A stretch of 64,000 bases of DNA from Emticicia sp. C21 (GCF_003418935.1 NZ_QVMT01000007.1:186001-250000), one strand, 5' to 3'. Counted from the first letter of the stretch, positions 42,113-51,267 are shown. The notes: generated by a model not told the origin, from the sequence alone. Made by a program: numbers and translations.

Positions 42113-42679
42113 TTATTTAATTGGCTCATAATGTAGGATTATAACACCATTTTCCATCACTTGCGAACTTATAAGCCCAAATTTCTTTAATTCCAGATTA
42201 TCTTCAAATAGTTTCAATCCACCACCTACAACAACAGGAACTACCATCAACCGCAACTCATCGACAAGGTCGTGATGAAGCAGAGATTTAACGAGTGTAG
42301 CACTTCCATAGACAAGAATATTACCTCCATCGGTCTTCTTTAAATTAGCCACTTCTTTATCTACATCCCTAAAAATATAGCTATTATTCCACTCTGCTTT
42401 TTGCAGACTGGTAGATACAACATATTTCGGATACTGATTCATGCTACCGCCGAACACATTGCCAGTTTGGGTTGGCCAGTAATTGGCAAACTGTTCATAC
42501 GTATTTTTGCCCAATAGTAAGGCATCTACACTTAAAAGCTCATCCATTTTATACTTTCCTCCCTCCGATGATCTATAATGAGCCTGCCAACCACCATGAG
42601 GATGAGGAGTTTCATTACCACCAGGTGCTTCAATCACACCATCTAGTGTGATAAATTCGGTAACAATTATTTTTCGCAT
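42113..42679 (-). CDS. RibD C-terminal-domain (dihydrofolate-reductase-fold) protein
   Basis: 188 residues. MRKIIVTEFITLDGVIEAPG, LLGKNTYEQFANYWPTQTG, DGGNILVYGSATLVKSLL and LMVVPVVVGGGLKLFED are the usual motifs of the stand-alone RibD_C family, which has a DHFR-like fold and an NADPH site. Its true substrate is rarely known; riboflavin synthesis is unlikely because the deaminase domain is missing. It is a single gene, 209 bp from its nearest upstream neighbour on the same strand. Confidence 0.88.
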   Translation of the reverse strand: MRKIIVTEFITLDGVIEAPGGNETPHPHGGWQAHYRSSEGGKYKMDELLSVDALLLGKNTYEQFANYWPTQTGNVFGGSMNQYPKYVVSTSLQKAEWNNSYIFRDVDKEVANLKKTDGGNILVYGSATLVKSLLHHDLVDELRLMVVPVVVGGGLKLFEDNLELKKFGLISSQVMENGVIILHYEPIK

Positions 42680-42788
42680 GGTCTTTTCTTGTAAAGTTAG
42701 GTAAACTCAATTAATCATGAGAGGGGCGAAAGCGACATTCGTTAGGGGTAAATACGCCCAATCTATTATAAATCTGAAATTATGAAAA

Positions 42789-42821
42789 AAAGCCGTCTCA
42801 AAAACAATCTGAGACGGCTTT
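42789..42821 (-). terminator. Terminator after cupin copy 2
   Basis: Minus-strand stem AAAGCCGTCTCA/TGAGACGGCTTT of 12 bp with a 9-base loop and a following T-run, 67 bp past the cupin stop codon. It closely resembles the hairpin after the paralogue. Confidence 0.85.
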
Positions 42822-42887
42822 GGTTGAATTATCTGATAAATTTGCAGAATGAACCGAGAGATGGTTGCTTCCAATTCGATCCACATT

Positions 42888-43421
42888 TTAACTTTGTGTA
42901 CAATACTTTTTCACTAAAGCTTTCTCATAGCTTTTCGATAAATAAGCAATACATTTCCACACAGGCTCGAAAATAGAAAGCGCTCCTGGTATACTCACCT
43001 CACTAATTGAAAGAATTATTGATAGGTTTCTTATCAGATTCTTTTTAAAGATTCTATCTGCATTCAGGCCAAATCCAATCATAATTGACATTTCAAAACC
43101 ACCATGGCCAGGTGCAGTCTTAGACCTGAATCTTATAGCCTCTTTACCTGGATTAAAAAAACAATGGGGCATTTTAGGAGATAATGTAAATGATTCTCCG
43201 GGCTTCAAAATTCGAATTTCTTTCTTTTTCCCAACTTTTAAGCCCAACTCTCCCTCAATAGCCGTAAAAGTCTCTGAATACGTGTTATGGCAGTGAAGCT
43301 GGTTCTTCCCTCCTGCTTGTAAAACATTTTCAATGATTGTCACTTTTTCATCAGATTCGCAGGCAAATTGTATGAATGTTACTTCATTCTGCATTGCTGG
43401 ATTATTAAATTTCCTTTTCAT
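42888..43421 (-). CDS. Cupin-domain protein, tandem copy 2
   Basis: 177 residues. The cupin core is at about 35-100, with LHCHNTYSETFTAIEGELGL and ILKPGESFTLSPKMPHCFFN carrying the metal-type His and Glu. The C-terminal third has hydrophobic helices (RNLSIILSISEVSIPGALSI) ending KALVKKYC. The protein is clearly paralogous to its upstream neighbour at 43559-44113, sharing many blocks such as TYSETFTAIEGELG and KKKEIRILKPGESFT. Ligand and role are unknown; small-molecule binding is a family guess. Confidence 0.8.
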   Translation of the reverse strand: MKRKFNNPAMQNEVTFIQFACESDEKVTIIENVLQAGGKNQLHCHNTYSETFTAIEGELGLKVGKKKEIRILKPGESFTLSPKMPHCFFNPGKEAIRFRSKTAPGHGGFEMSIMIGFGLNADRIFKKNLIRNLSIILSISEVSIPGALSIFEPVWKCIAYLSKSYEKALVKKYCTQS

Positions 43422-43490
43422 GATTATAAATTTTTATTTTAATCTTTTGTAAATTTCAAACTTTTCAAGTCCGAAAATCTGTAAAAAAAG

Positions 43491-43516
43491 ACCGCCTCAA
43501 ATAAGCTTGAGACGGT
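43491..43516 (-). terminator. Terminator after cupin copy 1
   Basis: Minus-strand stem ACCGTCTCAA with TTGAGGCGGT (one U-G pair), 6-base loop, then a run of seven T's (43483-43489). It is similar in sequence to the hairpin after the paralogue. Confidence 0.78.
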
Positions 43517-43558
43517 TTCCGATCATTATCATCTATTATTAACAAATAATGCCCCCTA

Positions 43559-44113
43559 TCACACTAATTCATCTACAGTCACTGTCTGCGCACAATACTT
43601 TTTCACCAATGCTTTTTCATAGTCTTTCGAGAAGTAAGCAATACATTTCAAAACAGGCTCGAAAATTGAAAACAATCCTGGCATATTCATATCACTAATA
43701 GTAAGAAGTACGGCCATATTTCTTAAAAGATTCTTTCTGAGAAGGCCATCTTCGCTTAGGCTATAACCAACCATTATTGCCTTTTCAAAGCCTTCATGTC
43801 CTGGAGCAATGGTCACTTTAAATCTGATTTGCTCTTTACCCGGATTAAAAAAGCAATGTAGCGTATTAGCTGGTACTGTAAATGATTCTCCAGGCTTTAA
43901 AATCCTTATTTCTTTCTTCTTACCAATTTTTACACCTAATTCTCCTTCTATAGCCGTAAAAGTCTCTGAATAGGTCTTATGATAATGAAGCGGATTACCC
44001 CCACCCACTTGTAAGACAATATCAATTTCAGTTAATCTCCCGCCGGTTTCACATGCAAATTTTGTAAATGTTGCTACATCCTGTATTTCAGGATTAATAA
44101 ATTTTCTTTTCAT
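43559..44113 (-). CDS. Cupin-domain protein, tandem copy 1
   Basis: 184 residues. Cupin motifs LHYHKTYSETFTAIEGELGV and ILKPGESFTVPANTLHCFFN; the C-terminal helical segment is RNMAVLLTISDMNMPGLFSI and the tail KALVKKYC plus eight residues absent from the other copy. Upstream of both paralogues and probably the ancestral gene or its duplicate; each has its own terminator and neither is in an operon with anything else. The 381-bp gap upstream (44114-44494) holds nothing I can support. Confidence 0.8.
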   Translation of the reverse strand: MKRKFINPEIQDVATFTKFACETGGRLTEIDIVLQVGGGNPLHYHKTYSETFTAIEGELGVKIGKKKEIRILKPGESFTVPANTLHCFFNPGKEQIRFKVTIAPGHEGFEKAIMVGYSLSEDGLLRKNLLRNMAVLLTISDMNMPGLFSIFEPVLKCIAYFSKDYEKALVKKYCAQTVTVDELV

Positions 44114-44494
44114 GGTTTCTTGATTTTTGTGTTAATATTTTACCCAAAATTCAAGGTTGTTTATCGATAAAAAGAGCCCTTTCAGTCTAATCAGCATAAG
44201 ACATGAATGGATTGAGGAACATGCCGCTGAATTGTCCTTAAGTACTTCAAGCTACTCACTACCAATCAATTAAACTTCAAACAGATTTTTCTTTGAAAGT
44301 ATTTTCAATAAAACTCATACACAAATTCTTCTAATCGCGGCCTATTGACTCGATGCGAAAAGTTGGAGCTACAAATACTACAGTTGATACAACCAAAGTG
44401 CCAATCCAACCGGAATGGATAGTCTGATCATGAAAAAAGGCTGAATTTTGAATCAGAAAAACAAATAAACCAGTCATTTAAACTGATAAAAAAA

Positions 44495-44764
44495 ATGAAA
44501 AAGCTATTAATGTCTATTACCATTGCCGCAACTATGTTTTCCTGTAGTAAGTTAAAAGAAGACCCTTCACCAGTAGCTTTAAGTTGCTATGAAAGAACAA
44601 CAAAAGATTATCTGGCAGCCTACGAAAGATTTGCACAGGATCCCGGTAACGTGAGCAAATGTAGAGAGATGGTAAATGCAGCGCGTAAAGTAGTCGATTG
44701 CCCGGGAATCTCTGCAGAAGAACGAAGAAATTTTGAAGAGGCTGCCAAGAATGCCTGTCAATAA
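44495..44764 (+). CDS. Small hypothetical lipoprotein
   Basis: 89 residues with lipoprotein signal MKKLLMSITIAATMFSC (lipobox FSC) and a Cys-containing helical body (SCYERTTKDYLAAYERF, CREMVNAARKVVDCPG, AAKNACQ) with four cysteines that may form disulfides. No family recognised. It has its own terminator 28 bp downstream. Confidence 0.65.
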   Translation: MKKLLMSITIAATMFSCSKLKEDPSPVALSCYERTTKDYLAAYERFAQDPGNVSKCREMVNAARKVVDCPGISAEERRNFEEAAKNACQ

Positions 44765-44791
44765 ATAAGTATTATATAGGCTTAGCTTATA

Positions 44792-44834
44792 GATTCAGAG
44801 AAACGAGAACTTTTGGTTTATGTTTCTCTGAATC
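44792..44834 (+). terminator. Terminator after the small lipoprotein gene
   Basis: A perfect 13-bp stem (44792-44804 with 44822-44834) followed by ATTTTTC. Confidence 0.85.
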
Positions 44835-44962
44835 ATTTTTCTATCTATTACAATTCATACAGGTTTTTCCTCAATTCATACACATTTTTTCTGATGCCAT
44901 CTTAGCTAAGAGTCTGATTTTCAGCTCAATTATTTAATTTTCCGATGAAAAGGAATAATTGT

Positions 44963-44970
44963 TAATTTTG
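44963..44970 (+). promoter_or_regulatory. -7 box of the three-sensor operon
   Basis: TAATTTTG fits TAnnTTTG and ends 12 bp before the TTG start at 44982, implying a nearly leaderless message. Confidence 0.45.
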
Positions 44971-44981
44971 CTAAAAAGCAC

Positions 44982-47900
44982 TTGAAGAAAACACTACCAT
45001 TTCTCACCCTGTTTCTTCTTTCTTTACAGCTTAGTCTGCCTGTAAAGGGACAATATACCTTTACCCGTTACACCCCAGCCTCCGGGCTTCTTACCTACCA
45101 AACTAATACAGTTGTACAGGATAGTGAAGGATTTATCTGGATAGGCTCAACCAATGGCCTCCAACGTTTTGATGGTAAGGAGTATAAGTCTTTTCAAATG
45201 GCCAATAGCCAATTGCCCTCCAACCCCGTCTGGCAATTGCTGATTGATAAAAAAAATAATCTCTGGATACTTTTAGCAAGTGGAAGAGTCGGAATCTTCG
45301 ATACGAAGAAATTTACTTTTAATGAAGTGAAAACGCATTTTCATAAAGGTGTTTCTCCAAACACTTATATAAAACGCTTAATAACTGACCAGGCCGGTAA
45401 TATGTTTTATCTGATGGGAGGTAGTGAGGTAACTACCTATAACCCACAAGCCAATGAATTTTCTTACCTCCACAATTTCGTGCCTTTTAAGGTTAAATGG
45501 GGAATAGTAGATTTTGTTCATCAGCCACATACCAACAAGTACTGGGTAAGCCTGAGCAATGGTGGGCTGGCGGTTTATAACCTGAAAACAAAGCGTTGGA
45601 ATGAACCAGAGCATAACCCTGATCACGAGATTTTAATCGACCAACTGAATCAGAAAGAAGTCTATGACCGATTGTTCTTTGACAGCAAAAAGCGCTTCTG
45701 GTATACGCAAACTGGTGCATCTCCCATTATTGGTTGTTATGATATAAAGCGTCGGCAACCTATTCTTACCCACTATTCATTTAATGATGTTTTAAAAGGC
45801 AACTACGATATTTTTGGTTTTAACGAACAATCCAACGGTACTATCTGGGTAAGAGGACAACTTGTGTTAGCAGCATTTCAGGAAGATACGCATCAATTTG
45901 GCATGATTCCGAATGGATTTACGAGCGAAAAAAGCATTGCCTATGAACGAGTACGTACTATTTACGAAGACCGTGAAAACAACCTCTGGGTAACCACCAA
46001 TAATAATGGTGTTTTCCGGTTTAATCCCTCGCAGGAGTTTTTTACTAATGTGCCTCATCTGAATCGGCAGTCGGGGCTTCGTGGTACAGGGAGGGTACAC
46101 GCTTTTATGCCTACGAGAGAACAAACCTTGCTTGTAGGAACATGGGGTGACGGGCTCTTTGAATATGATAAAAATCTGAAACCCATACCATTAAGCATAA
46201 AGGGATTACCAGAGCATGGCAATTTTAACGTGTGGTCGATGCGTGCGTCATCTGATAGCAATACAATCTGGATAGGCACAGATGGAGGAATGTACGCCCT
46301 GAATCAGCGATCAAAATCCTGCAAATGGATTCACTGGGATGAACTGGCAAACGAACCCATCAGGCATATTACAGAAGATAAAAATGGGGAACTATGGATT
46401 GGTACTGCCGGCAAAGGTATTTTTAAGGTATCACCTCGTAATAACTTTAAAATCTGCGCTTTTGATGCTATCCCCCAATTTTCTATTAATAAATTGTTAC
46501 CCGACTCCAGAGGGAATATTTGGGTAGCTACCCCCGAAAACGGTGCTTATGTGTTTAATCCGACTTCTGGTAAGATAGTACGCCGGCTTACTTTTGAAAA
46601 TAAATTACTCCCCGAAAGAGGAGTAGCAGGTTTCTTACAATGCAACGACTCACTCATGGTTATTCTTACAGCCACCCGTGTTGTATGTCATAATATGATG
46701 CTGAACAGGTCTCGTACTATTGGAACACCTGGCAGAATCTCCGGCTTTAATGCAGACATAGAAAAAGATAAAAACGGATACCTTTGGATAACCAGTACCA
46801 ATGGTTTATATAAACTAAACATACCTAAAGTTATTTTCAGCTCTTTTAATCGGACAGATGGGCTCGAAAATGAGAATTTCACTCAGTCAGCTTCTTACCA
46901 TTTACCTGACGGGAGACTTCTCTTTGGCACAGTCAATCAGTTTGTGGTGTTTAATCCTGCACGTATACATTATAACATTACGCCGCCTGAAGTCAAGATT
47001 ACAGACTTTAAAGTCCTGAATAAATCGTTGCCTCTCGATTCTCTGCTTCAACTCAAAGAAATTGAACTGGAACATAACCAAAACTCCATACTCATCCGGT
47101 TTTCAACTTTATTATACAATAGTGCCTATATTATTAAATATAAACTGGAAGAAATTGACGATGATTGGCGAATAGCAGAGCATGAGGCTATTTATAATTA
47201 CTTGCCACCCGGTCGGTATCATTTTATACTCAAAACTGTAGATGAAGAGGGCAATGAATCTAAGCAAACTACAAAATTGACTATTAAAATAAACCCGCCT
47301 TTTTACCAGACCTGGTGGTTTTATATTAGCATACTTGTTTTAACTGCTGCTATCATTTTCTGGCTGGATAGTGAACGCATGAAGCGCAAGGATGCACTTG
47401 TAAAGATGCGTAACACAATAGCCGATAGTCTGCATCAGGACGTCAGCACGGTACTGAACAATATCAATGTATTAAGCGAAATAGCCCGTATAAAAACTGA
47501 TACAGACCCCTTAAAGTCGAAAGAATTTATAGATCAGATTCATGATAAAAGCGGCAGCATGATTGTGGCAATGGATGATATGTTGTGGAGCATCAATCCG
47601 GCCAATGATAGTATGGAGAAAGTAGTAGAGCGCCTGCAAGAGTTTATAGAAGGGCTTAATCTGGAGAATGACACAAAGATTTTGCTCGAGGTCGAAGAAA
47701 AAGTAAAGTCCTTACAACTGGATATGCGTGTGAGACATCAATTGCTGATATTGTTTAAAGAGAGTATTCAGCACCTGATTTACACGGAGGCGGAAATCTA
47801 TAAAATCAGATTAAAAGTAGTGCTCTCTGTTCTGGATTTTTCTATTGATTTTTTTAGTAGCAACTTAAATCGACAATCTGTTAAGTACGTTTTTGAAAGC

Positions 47901-47996
47901 AAAGAAATTATACAGATGCTAGATAACCTGAAAGCTTATCTGGACATCCAACATCAGGAAAAACATTCGGTAGTTCAGGTAAAGATAGCATTGTAA
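44982..47996 (+). CDS. Reg_prop/Y_Y_Y sensor with a degenerate histidine-kinase core
   Basis: 1004 residues from a TTG start. A signal peptide (about 1-24) precedes a two-component-regulator propeller domain (about 25-640: FIWIGSTNGLQRFDG, NLWVTTNNNGVFRFNP, ELWIGTAGKGIFKVSP), a Y_Y_Y domain (about 690-755) and a membrane helix (about 777-796). A HisKA_3-like helix follows with IADSLHQDVSTVL (His818). The ATPase domain is broken: the N-box reads FKESIQHLIY where FKEAxNNxxKH is expected, and no G1 or G2 glycine boxes follow. It may sense a carbohydrate and act without ATP binding, by pairing with the two kinases encoded downstream. Its LytTR regulator is the fourth gene. Confidence 0.85.
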   Translation: MKKTLPFLTLFLLSLQLSLPVKGQYTFTRYTPASGLLTYQTNTVVQDSEGFIWIGSTNGLQRFDGKEYKSFQMANSQLPSNPVWQLLIDKKNNLWILLASGRVGIFDTKKFTFNEVKTHFHKGVSPNTYIKRLITDQAGNMFYLMGGSEVTTYNPQANEFSYLHNFVPFKVKWGIVDFVHQPHTNKYWVSLSNGGLAVYNLKTKRWNEPEHNPDHEILIDQLNQKEVYDRLFFDSKKRFWYTQTGASPIIGCYDIKRRQPILTHYSFNDVLKGNYDIFGFNEQSNGTIWVRGQLVLAAFQEDTHQFGMIPNGFTSEKSIAYERVRTIYEDRENNLWVTTNNNGVFRFNPSQEFFTNVPHLNRQSGLRGTGRVHAFMPTREQTLLVGTWGDGLFEYDKNLKPIPLSIKGLPEHGNFNVWSMRASSDSNTIWIGTDGGMYALNQRSKSCKWIHWDELANEPIRHITEDKNGELWIGTAGKGIFKVSPRNNFKICAFDAIPQFSINKLLPDSRGNIWVATPENGAYVFNPTSGKIVRRLTFENKLLPERGVAGFLQCNDSLMVILTATRVVCHNMMLNRSRTIGTPGRISGFNADIEKDKNGYLWITSTNGLYKLNIPKVIFSSFNRTDGLENENFTQSASYHLPDGRLLFGTVNQFVVFNPARIHYNITPPEVKITDFKVLNKSLPLDSLLQLKEIELEHNQNSILIRFSTLLYNSAYIIKYKLEEIDDDWRIAEHEAIYNYLPPGRYHFILKTVDEEGNESKQTTKLTIKINPPFYQTWWFYISILVLTAAIIFWLDSERMKRKDALVKMRNTIADSLHQDVSTVLNNINVLSEIARIKTDTDPLKSKEFIDQIHDKSGSMIVAMDDMLWSINPANDSMEKVVERLQEFIEGLNLENDTKILLEVEEKVKSLQLDMRVRHQLLILFKESIQHLIYTEAEIYKIRLKVVLSVLDFSIDFFSSNLNRQSVKYVFESKEIIQMLDNLKAYLDIQHQEKHSVVQVKIAL

Positions 47997-48070
47997 CATT
48001 TCAATCCTGACTTTTCCCGATTCAACCGAAGCGTGTGGTTAAATACTAAAAATTTGGGGAATTTTATACA

Positions 48071-49141
48071 ATGAAAGTCAAACTACCTGCATATAATGGC
48101 AAGGATAATCTGGTGATGGCGATAATCACACCAGTATTTGCATTTATATTCAATTATTACAATTTCCCTAAACAGTACTTTGCCAGTATCTCTAATTTTC
48201 TGATACTAAGTATCACCACATTGATAGCGTTCGGCGCCTATTTCATTTTTTGTGGAGCTATAGCAGTGCAGGTCAAAAAGCGGTTCCCGGATGAGAAGCA
48301 TATTTCCACACGTCTTTCACTAAGCATTACTTGTTTTCTTTTATTGACTTTTCTGTTTCTTTTCCTGTACTTAAATAAACTGGAAGATTGGTTCAGTTTT
48401 CTCAATTATCACTTTGTGGAGACCGATCTGGCCTGGAATTACGTATCATTGGCACTCCTCAATATTTTTATCACTTTTCTGATGGAAGGTATTGTGCAGT
48501 ATAATGAGTGGAAAAAGAGTAAAGAAGAAACCGAGAAACTCAGTATAGCTTATAAAAAAAGCCAGTTGAATGGACTGAAAAGTCAGGTAAATCCGCACTT
48601 TTTATTCAATAGCCTAAATTCATTATCAAGCTTGATTCAGGAAGATGAGGACGAAGCCGAGAAGTTTCTGAATGAGATGACAAAGGTTTATCGCTATATG
48701 CTCAGAAACGACGAAGACCCGATGGTTACACTCGAGACAGAACTAAAATTTATTAGGTCTTATATTCATATTCTGAAAGCCAGGTATGGCGACAGTCTGC
48801 AAGTGAAAGTTGACATTGCTGATGATATAAAAGCAAACCTGATAGCCCCGCTAACTTTACAAGTATTAATCGAGAATGCTTTTTCGCAAAATATCATGAG
48901 TAAAGCTAATCCTCTGAAAATAGATATTCATTCAGAAAGTGCAGAGATTTTATTGTTCAGAAACACAGTTAATCCGAAGTCCATTACCGAAGTTATAGAT
49001 TTTGAATCGGGGCTGGATCATCTGGTAAAAAAATATCAATTGTTAGGAAAAAATATACTAGTAGACGAGCATAATACTTCCTGCCGGACTATCACAATAC
49101 CATTAATATTGAAAGAGAAGGAGGCGCCTGATGAACTTTAG
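48071..49141 (+). CDS. LytS/YehU-type sensor histidine kinase, ATPase motifs partly altered
   Basis: 356 residues. Four membrane helices (about 17-32, 45-67, 85-103, 121-140) precede the His_kinase domain with QVNPHFLFNSLNSLSSL (His176). The N-box keeps IENA but the KH pair is SQ (LIENAFSQN), and the G-box reads ESGLDHLVKKYQLL where NGxGLxNxxxR is expected. Phosphotransfer may therefore be weak. It is the second of three sensors in this operon and overlaps the third by 11 bp, so the two are translationally coupled. Confidence 0.88.
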   Translation: MKVKLPAYNGKDNLVMAIITPVFAFIFNYYNFPKQYFASISNFLILSITTLIAFGAYFIFCGAIAVQVKKRFPDEKHISTRLSLSITCFLLLTFLFLFLYLNKLEDWFSFLNYHFVETDLAWNYVSLALLNIFITFLMEGIVQYNEWKKSKEETEKLSIAYKKSQLNGLKSQVNPHFLFNSLNSLSSLIQEDEDEAEKFLNEMTKVYRYMLRNDEDPMVTLETELKFIRSYIHILKARYGDSLQVKVDIADDIKANLIAPLTLQVLIENAFSQNIMSKANPLKIDIHSESAEILLFRNTVNPKSITEVIDFESGLDHLVKKYQLLGKNILVDEHNTSCRTITIPLILKEKEAPDEL

Positions 49142-50183
49142 ATCAATACCCAAGCTTGAACTATTCAGCTTTTTGTTTTCAATGCCATTCATCGTTGTTG
49201 TGGCACACCTGTTTATGTTCGAGATTTCCATCTGGTATGACTCCCGCCTGTGGCTATACTCTTTTCCTATGGTTTTCGTTTTAGGTTTTGTAGTCTGGCT
49301 GATACGATTACGTTACAATCAGTATCTGGAGAGAATTTACCCGCAGGTACAACAAAGTTCTGAAAGAATTTTAAGAAAATTTATCTCTTTAATACTTATC
49401 TGTTTAATAGGTATTCTTATCCCAATAAAAGTCTACGGTTACTTTCATCTTTTTGATTATCAGTACCAAAATGCTCACTTCTGGAAATGTTTCGCCTTTG
49501 TCTTCTTTATTTATCTCACTTTTGAGACCTTATTTGAGGCCGATTTTATTCTGATAAGACTTAAAGAGACTACTATTGAAAAGGAAACACTTAAACAACT
49601 GGCAATTACTCAGGAGTTTGATACACTCAAAAGCCAAGTTAACCCGCACTTTCTATTCAATTGCTTTAATACACTGTCGTCGCTAATCGCAGTCGACAAA
49701 CAAAGAGCTGAGCAATTTCTTGACGAACTAAGCAAAGTATACAGATATTTGTTGAAGAACAATGAAGAAGGCATGAGTACGGTTGAAAACGAAGTCAAAT
49801 TTATCCATTCGTACTTCAAGCTATTGCAGACCCGTCATGGTGATGCCGTAAAAATGAATCTTCAGATAGATAAGCAATATTACGGCTACTTTATCCCGTC
49901 TCTCACCTTACAACTTCTGGTCGAAAACGTCGTAAAACATAATTCTCTGTCTAAAAATAAACCACTGGTAATTGACATATTCTCTACCAGAGGTAAACAA
50001 TTAGTTGTCAATAATAATCTTCAACACCGAACTATCAAGGTTTCCAGTAATGGTGTGGGGCTTGAAAATATCAGAAATAAGTACAATCTTTTAAATCAAC
50101 CAGGTTTTCAGATTCTATCTGATAATAAAAATTTTACCGTGGTTTTACCCCTGATATGGAAGCCAAATACAATTCATTCATAA
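49131..50183 (+). CDS. LytS/YehU-type sensor histidine kinase
   Basis: 350 residues with four membrane helices (about 10-30, 40-58, 82-105, 118-136) and a His_kinase domain with QVNPHFLFNCFNTLSSL (His173). The ATP-binding motifs look intact: LLVENVVKHNSLSKNK (N-box) and SSNGVGLENIRNKYNLL (G-box). It is probably the working kinase of this operon and can phosphorylate the LytTR regulator encoded 116 bp downstream. It overlaps the preceding, related kinase by 11 bp; the two look like an old duplication. Confidence 0.9.
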   Translation: MNFRSIPKLELFSFLFSMPFIVVVAHLFMFEISIWYDSRLWLYSFPMVFVLGFVVWLIRLRYNQYLERIYPQVQQSSERILRKFISLILICLIGILIPIKVYGYFHLFDYQYQNAHFWKCFAFVFFIYLTFETLFEADFILIRLKETTIEKETLKQLAITQEFDTLKSQVNPHFLFNCFNTLSSLIAVDKQRAEQFLDELSKVYRYLLKNNEEGMSTVENEVKFIHSYFKLLQTRHGDAVKMNLQIDKQYYGYFIPSLTLQLLVENVVKHNSLSKNKPLVIDIFSTRGKQLVVNNNLQHRTIKVSSNGVGLENIRNKYNLLNQPGFQILSDNKNFTVVLPLIWKPNTIHS

Positions 50184-50252
50184 AAAACCGCAATTCATCC
50201 ACTATTAAGCCAATTGTGCTTAAACCTGTATGATGACACATAAGCGGTTTTT
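50183..50252 (+). promoter_or_regulatory. Structured element between kinase and LytTR genes
   Basis: AAAAACCGC (50183-50191) pairs with GCGGTTTTT (50244-50252), enclosing a nested hairpin TTAAGC/GCTTAA (50205-50210 with 50218-50223). It may be a partial terminator or attenuator that separates expression of the regulator from its sensors. Confidence 0.4.
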
Positions 50253-50299
50253 AAATTAGTACAAAAATACTCAGTATAACTCTTTCTATACATTGGTTT

Positions 50300-51067
50300 A
50301 TGAAAATTTTAATTATTGAAGATGAAGATCTGGCAGTGAAAAAACTCCAGAAAACACTTGCAACTGTAGACGGTTCTGCCAATGTAGTAGGAGTGGCAGA
50401 TAGTATCAAAAGCAGCGTAGAATGGCTCTCTACCAATCCTACGCCCGATTTAATTCTGATGGATATTGAATTGGCTGATGGACAAAGTTTCGAGATATTT
50501 AACCTTATCGACATTAAATGTCCGGTTATTTTTACTACTTCTTATGATGAATACGCCCTTAAAGCATTCAAGGTAAATAGTGTAGATTATCTGTTGAAAC
50601 CCATACAGAATGATGAGTTACAAGCTGCTCTGGAGAAATTCAAAAAGCTATCCACTACTTATAAACCAGCAGATAATTCACTAGAAAAAATTGTAAAAGA
50701 GCTTCAACAAAAATTGCAGCCCAAAGAATACCGTAAGCGATTCCTGGTAAAATATAGCGCCAAACTGGTGAGTATTGAAGTAAAAGACATCTGTTATTTC
50801 TATAGTGATGGGCGCCTTAATTTCTTTAAAACACCTGACAACAAAAGATACGCAGTAGACTATACGATGGATGAACTGGAAGATATGCTTGAACCTGAAC
50901 AGTTCTTCCGTATCAGCCGTTCATTTTATGTATCTGTTGGATGTATTACCAAAATTGAAGACTATTTTGGTAATCGATTAGTTTTAACTTTGAATCCGGC
51001 AGTTGATAAAGAATCCATCGTTAGCCGTGAAAAAGTAACTGATTTTAAAAAATGGATGGGCAAGTAA
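50300..51067 (+). CDS. LytTR-family response regulator
   Basis: 255 residues. The receiver domain (about 1-120) has the acidic pocket EDED (7-10), phosphoacceptor Asp55 in LILMDIELAD, and the conserved Lys in DYLLKPIQNDEL. The LytTR DNA-binding domain (about 145-250) has FLVKYSAKLVSIEVKDICYF and FFRISRSFYVSVGCI. Such regulators bind direct repeats upstream of target genes; the nearby secreted-protein genes are candidates only. It is the sole regulator for three sensors. Two terminator hairpins follow, at 51162 and 51268. Confidence 0.92.
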   Translation: MKILIIEDEDLAVKKLQKTLATVDGSANVVGVADSIKSSVEWLSTNPTPDLILMDIELADGQSFEIFNLIDIKCPVIFTTSYDEYALKAFKVNSVDYLLKPIQNDELQAALEKFKKLSTTYKPADNSLEKIVKELQQKLQPKEYRKRFLVKYSAKLVSIEVKDICYFYSDGRLNFFKTPDNKRYAVDYTMDELEDMLEPEQFFRISRSFYVSVGCITKIEDYFGNRLVLTLNPAVDKESIVSREKVTDFKKWMGK

Positions 51068-51161
51068 ATTTCTACCTGTTTGGTGAAATAGATTAAGTTC
51101 TAAAATATATTATCAGCGAGACATTACTTTAAAAAATTTCTAACCTTTACTATTGATATAT

Positions 51162-51190
51162 TATCCCTACTGGTGTGCCCGGTAGGGATA
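51162..51190 (+). terminator. Terminator after the LytTR gene
   Basis: TATCCCTAC (51162-51170) pairs with GTAGGGATA (51182-51190), followed by TTTCATTTT. Confidence 0.72.
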
Positions 51191-51267
51191 TTTCATTTTA
51201 AATGCTTGTCATTTGAAATTATTGTAATCCGAACCATCTTATTCATATCCTAGAATATAGCCTATAA

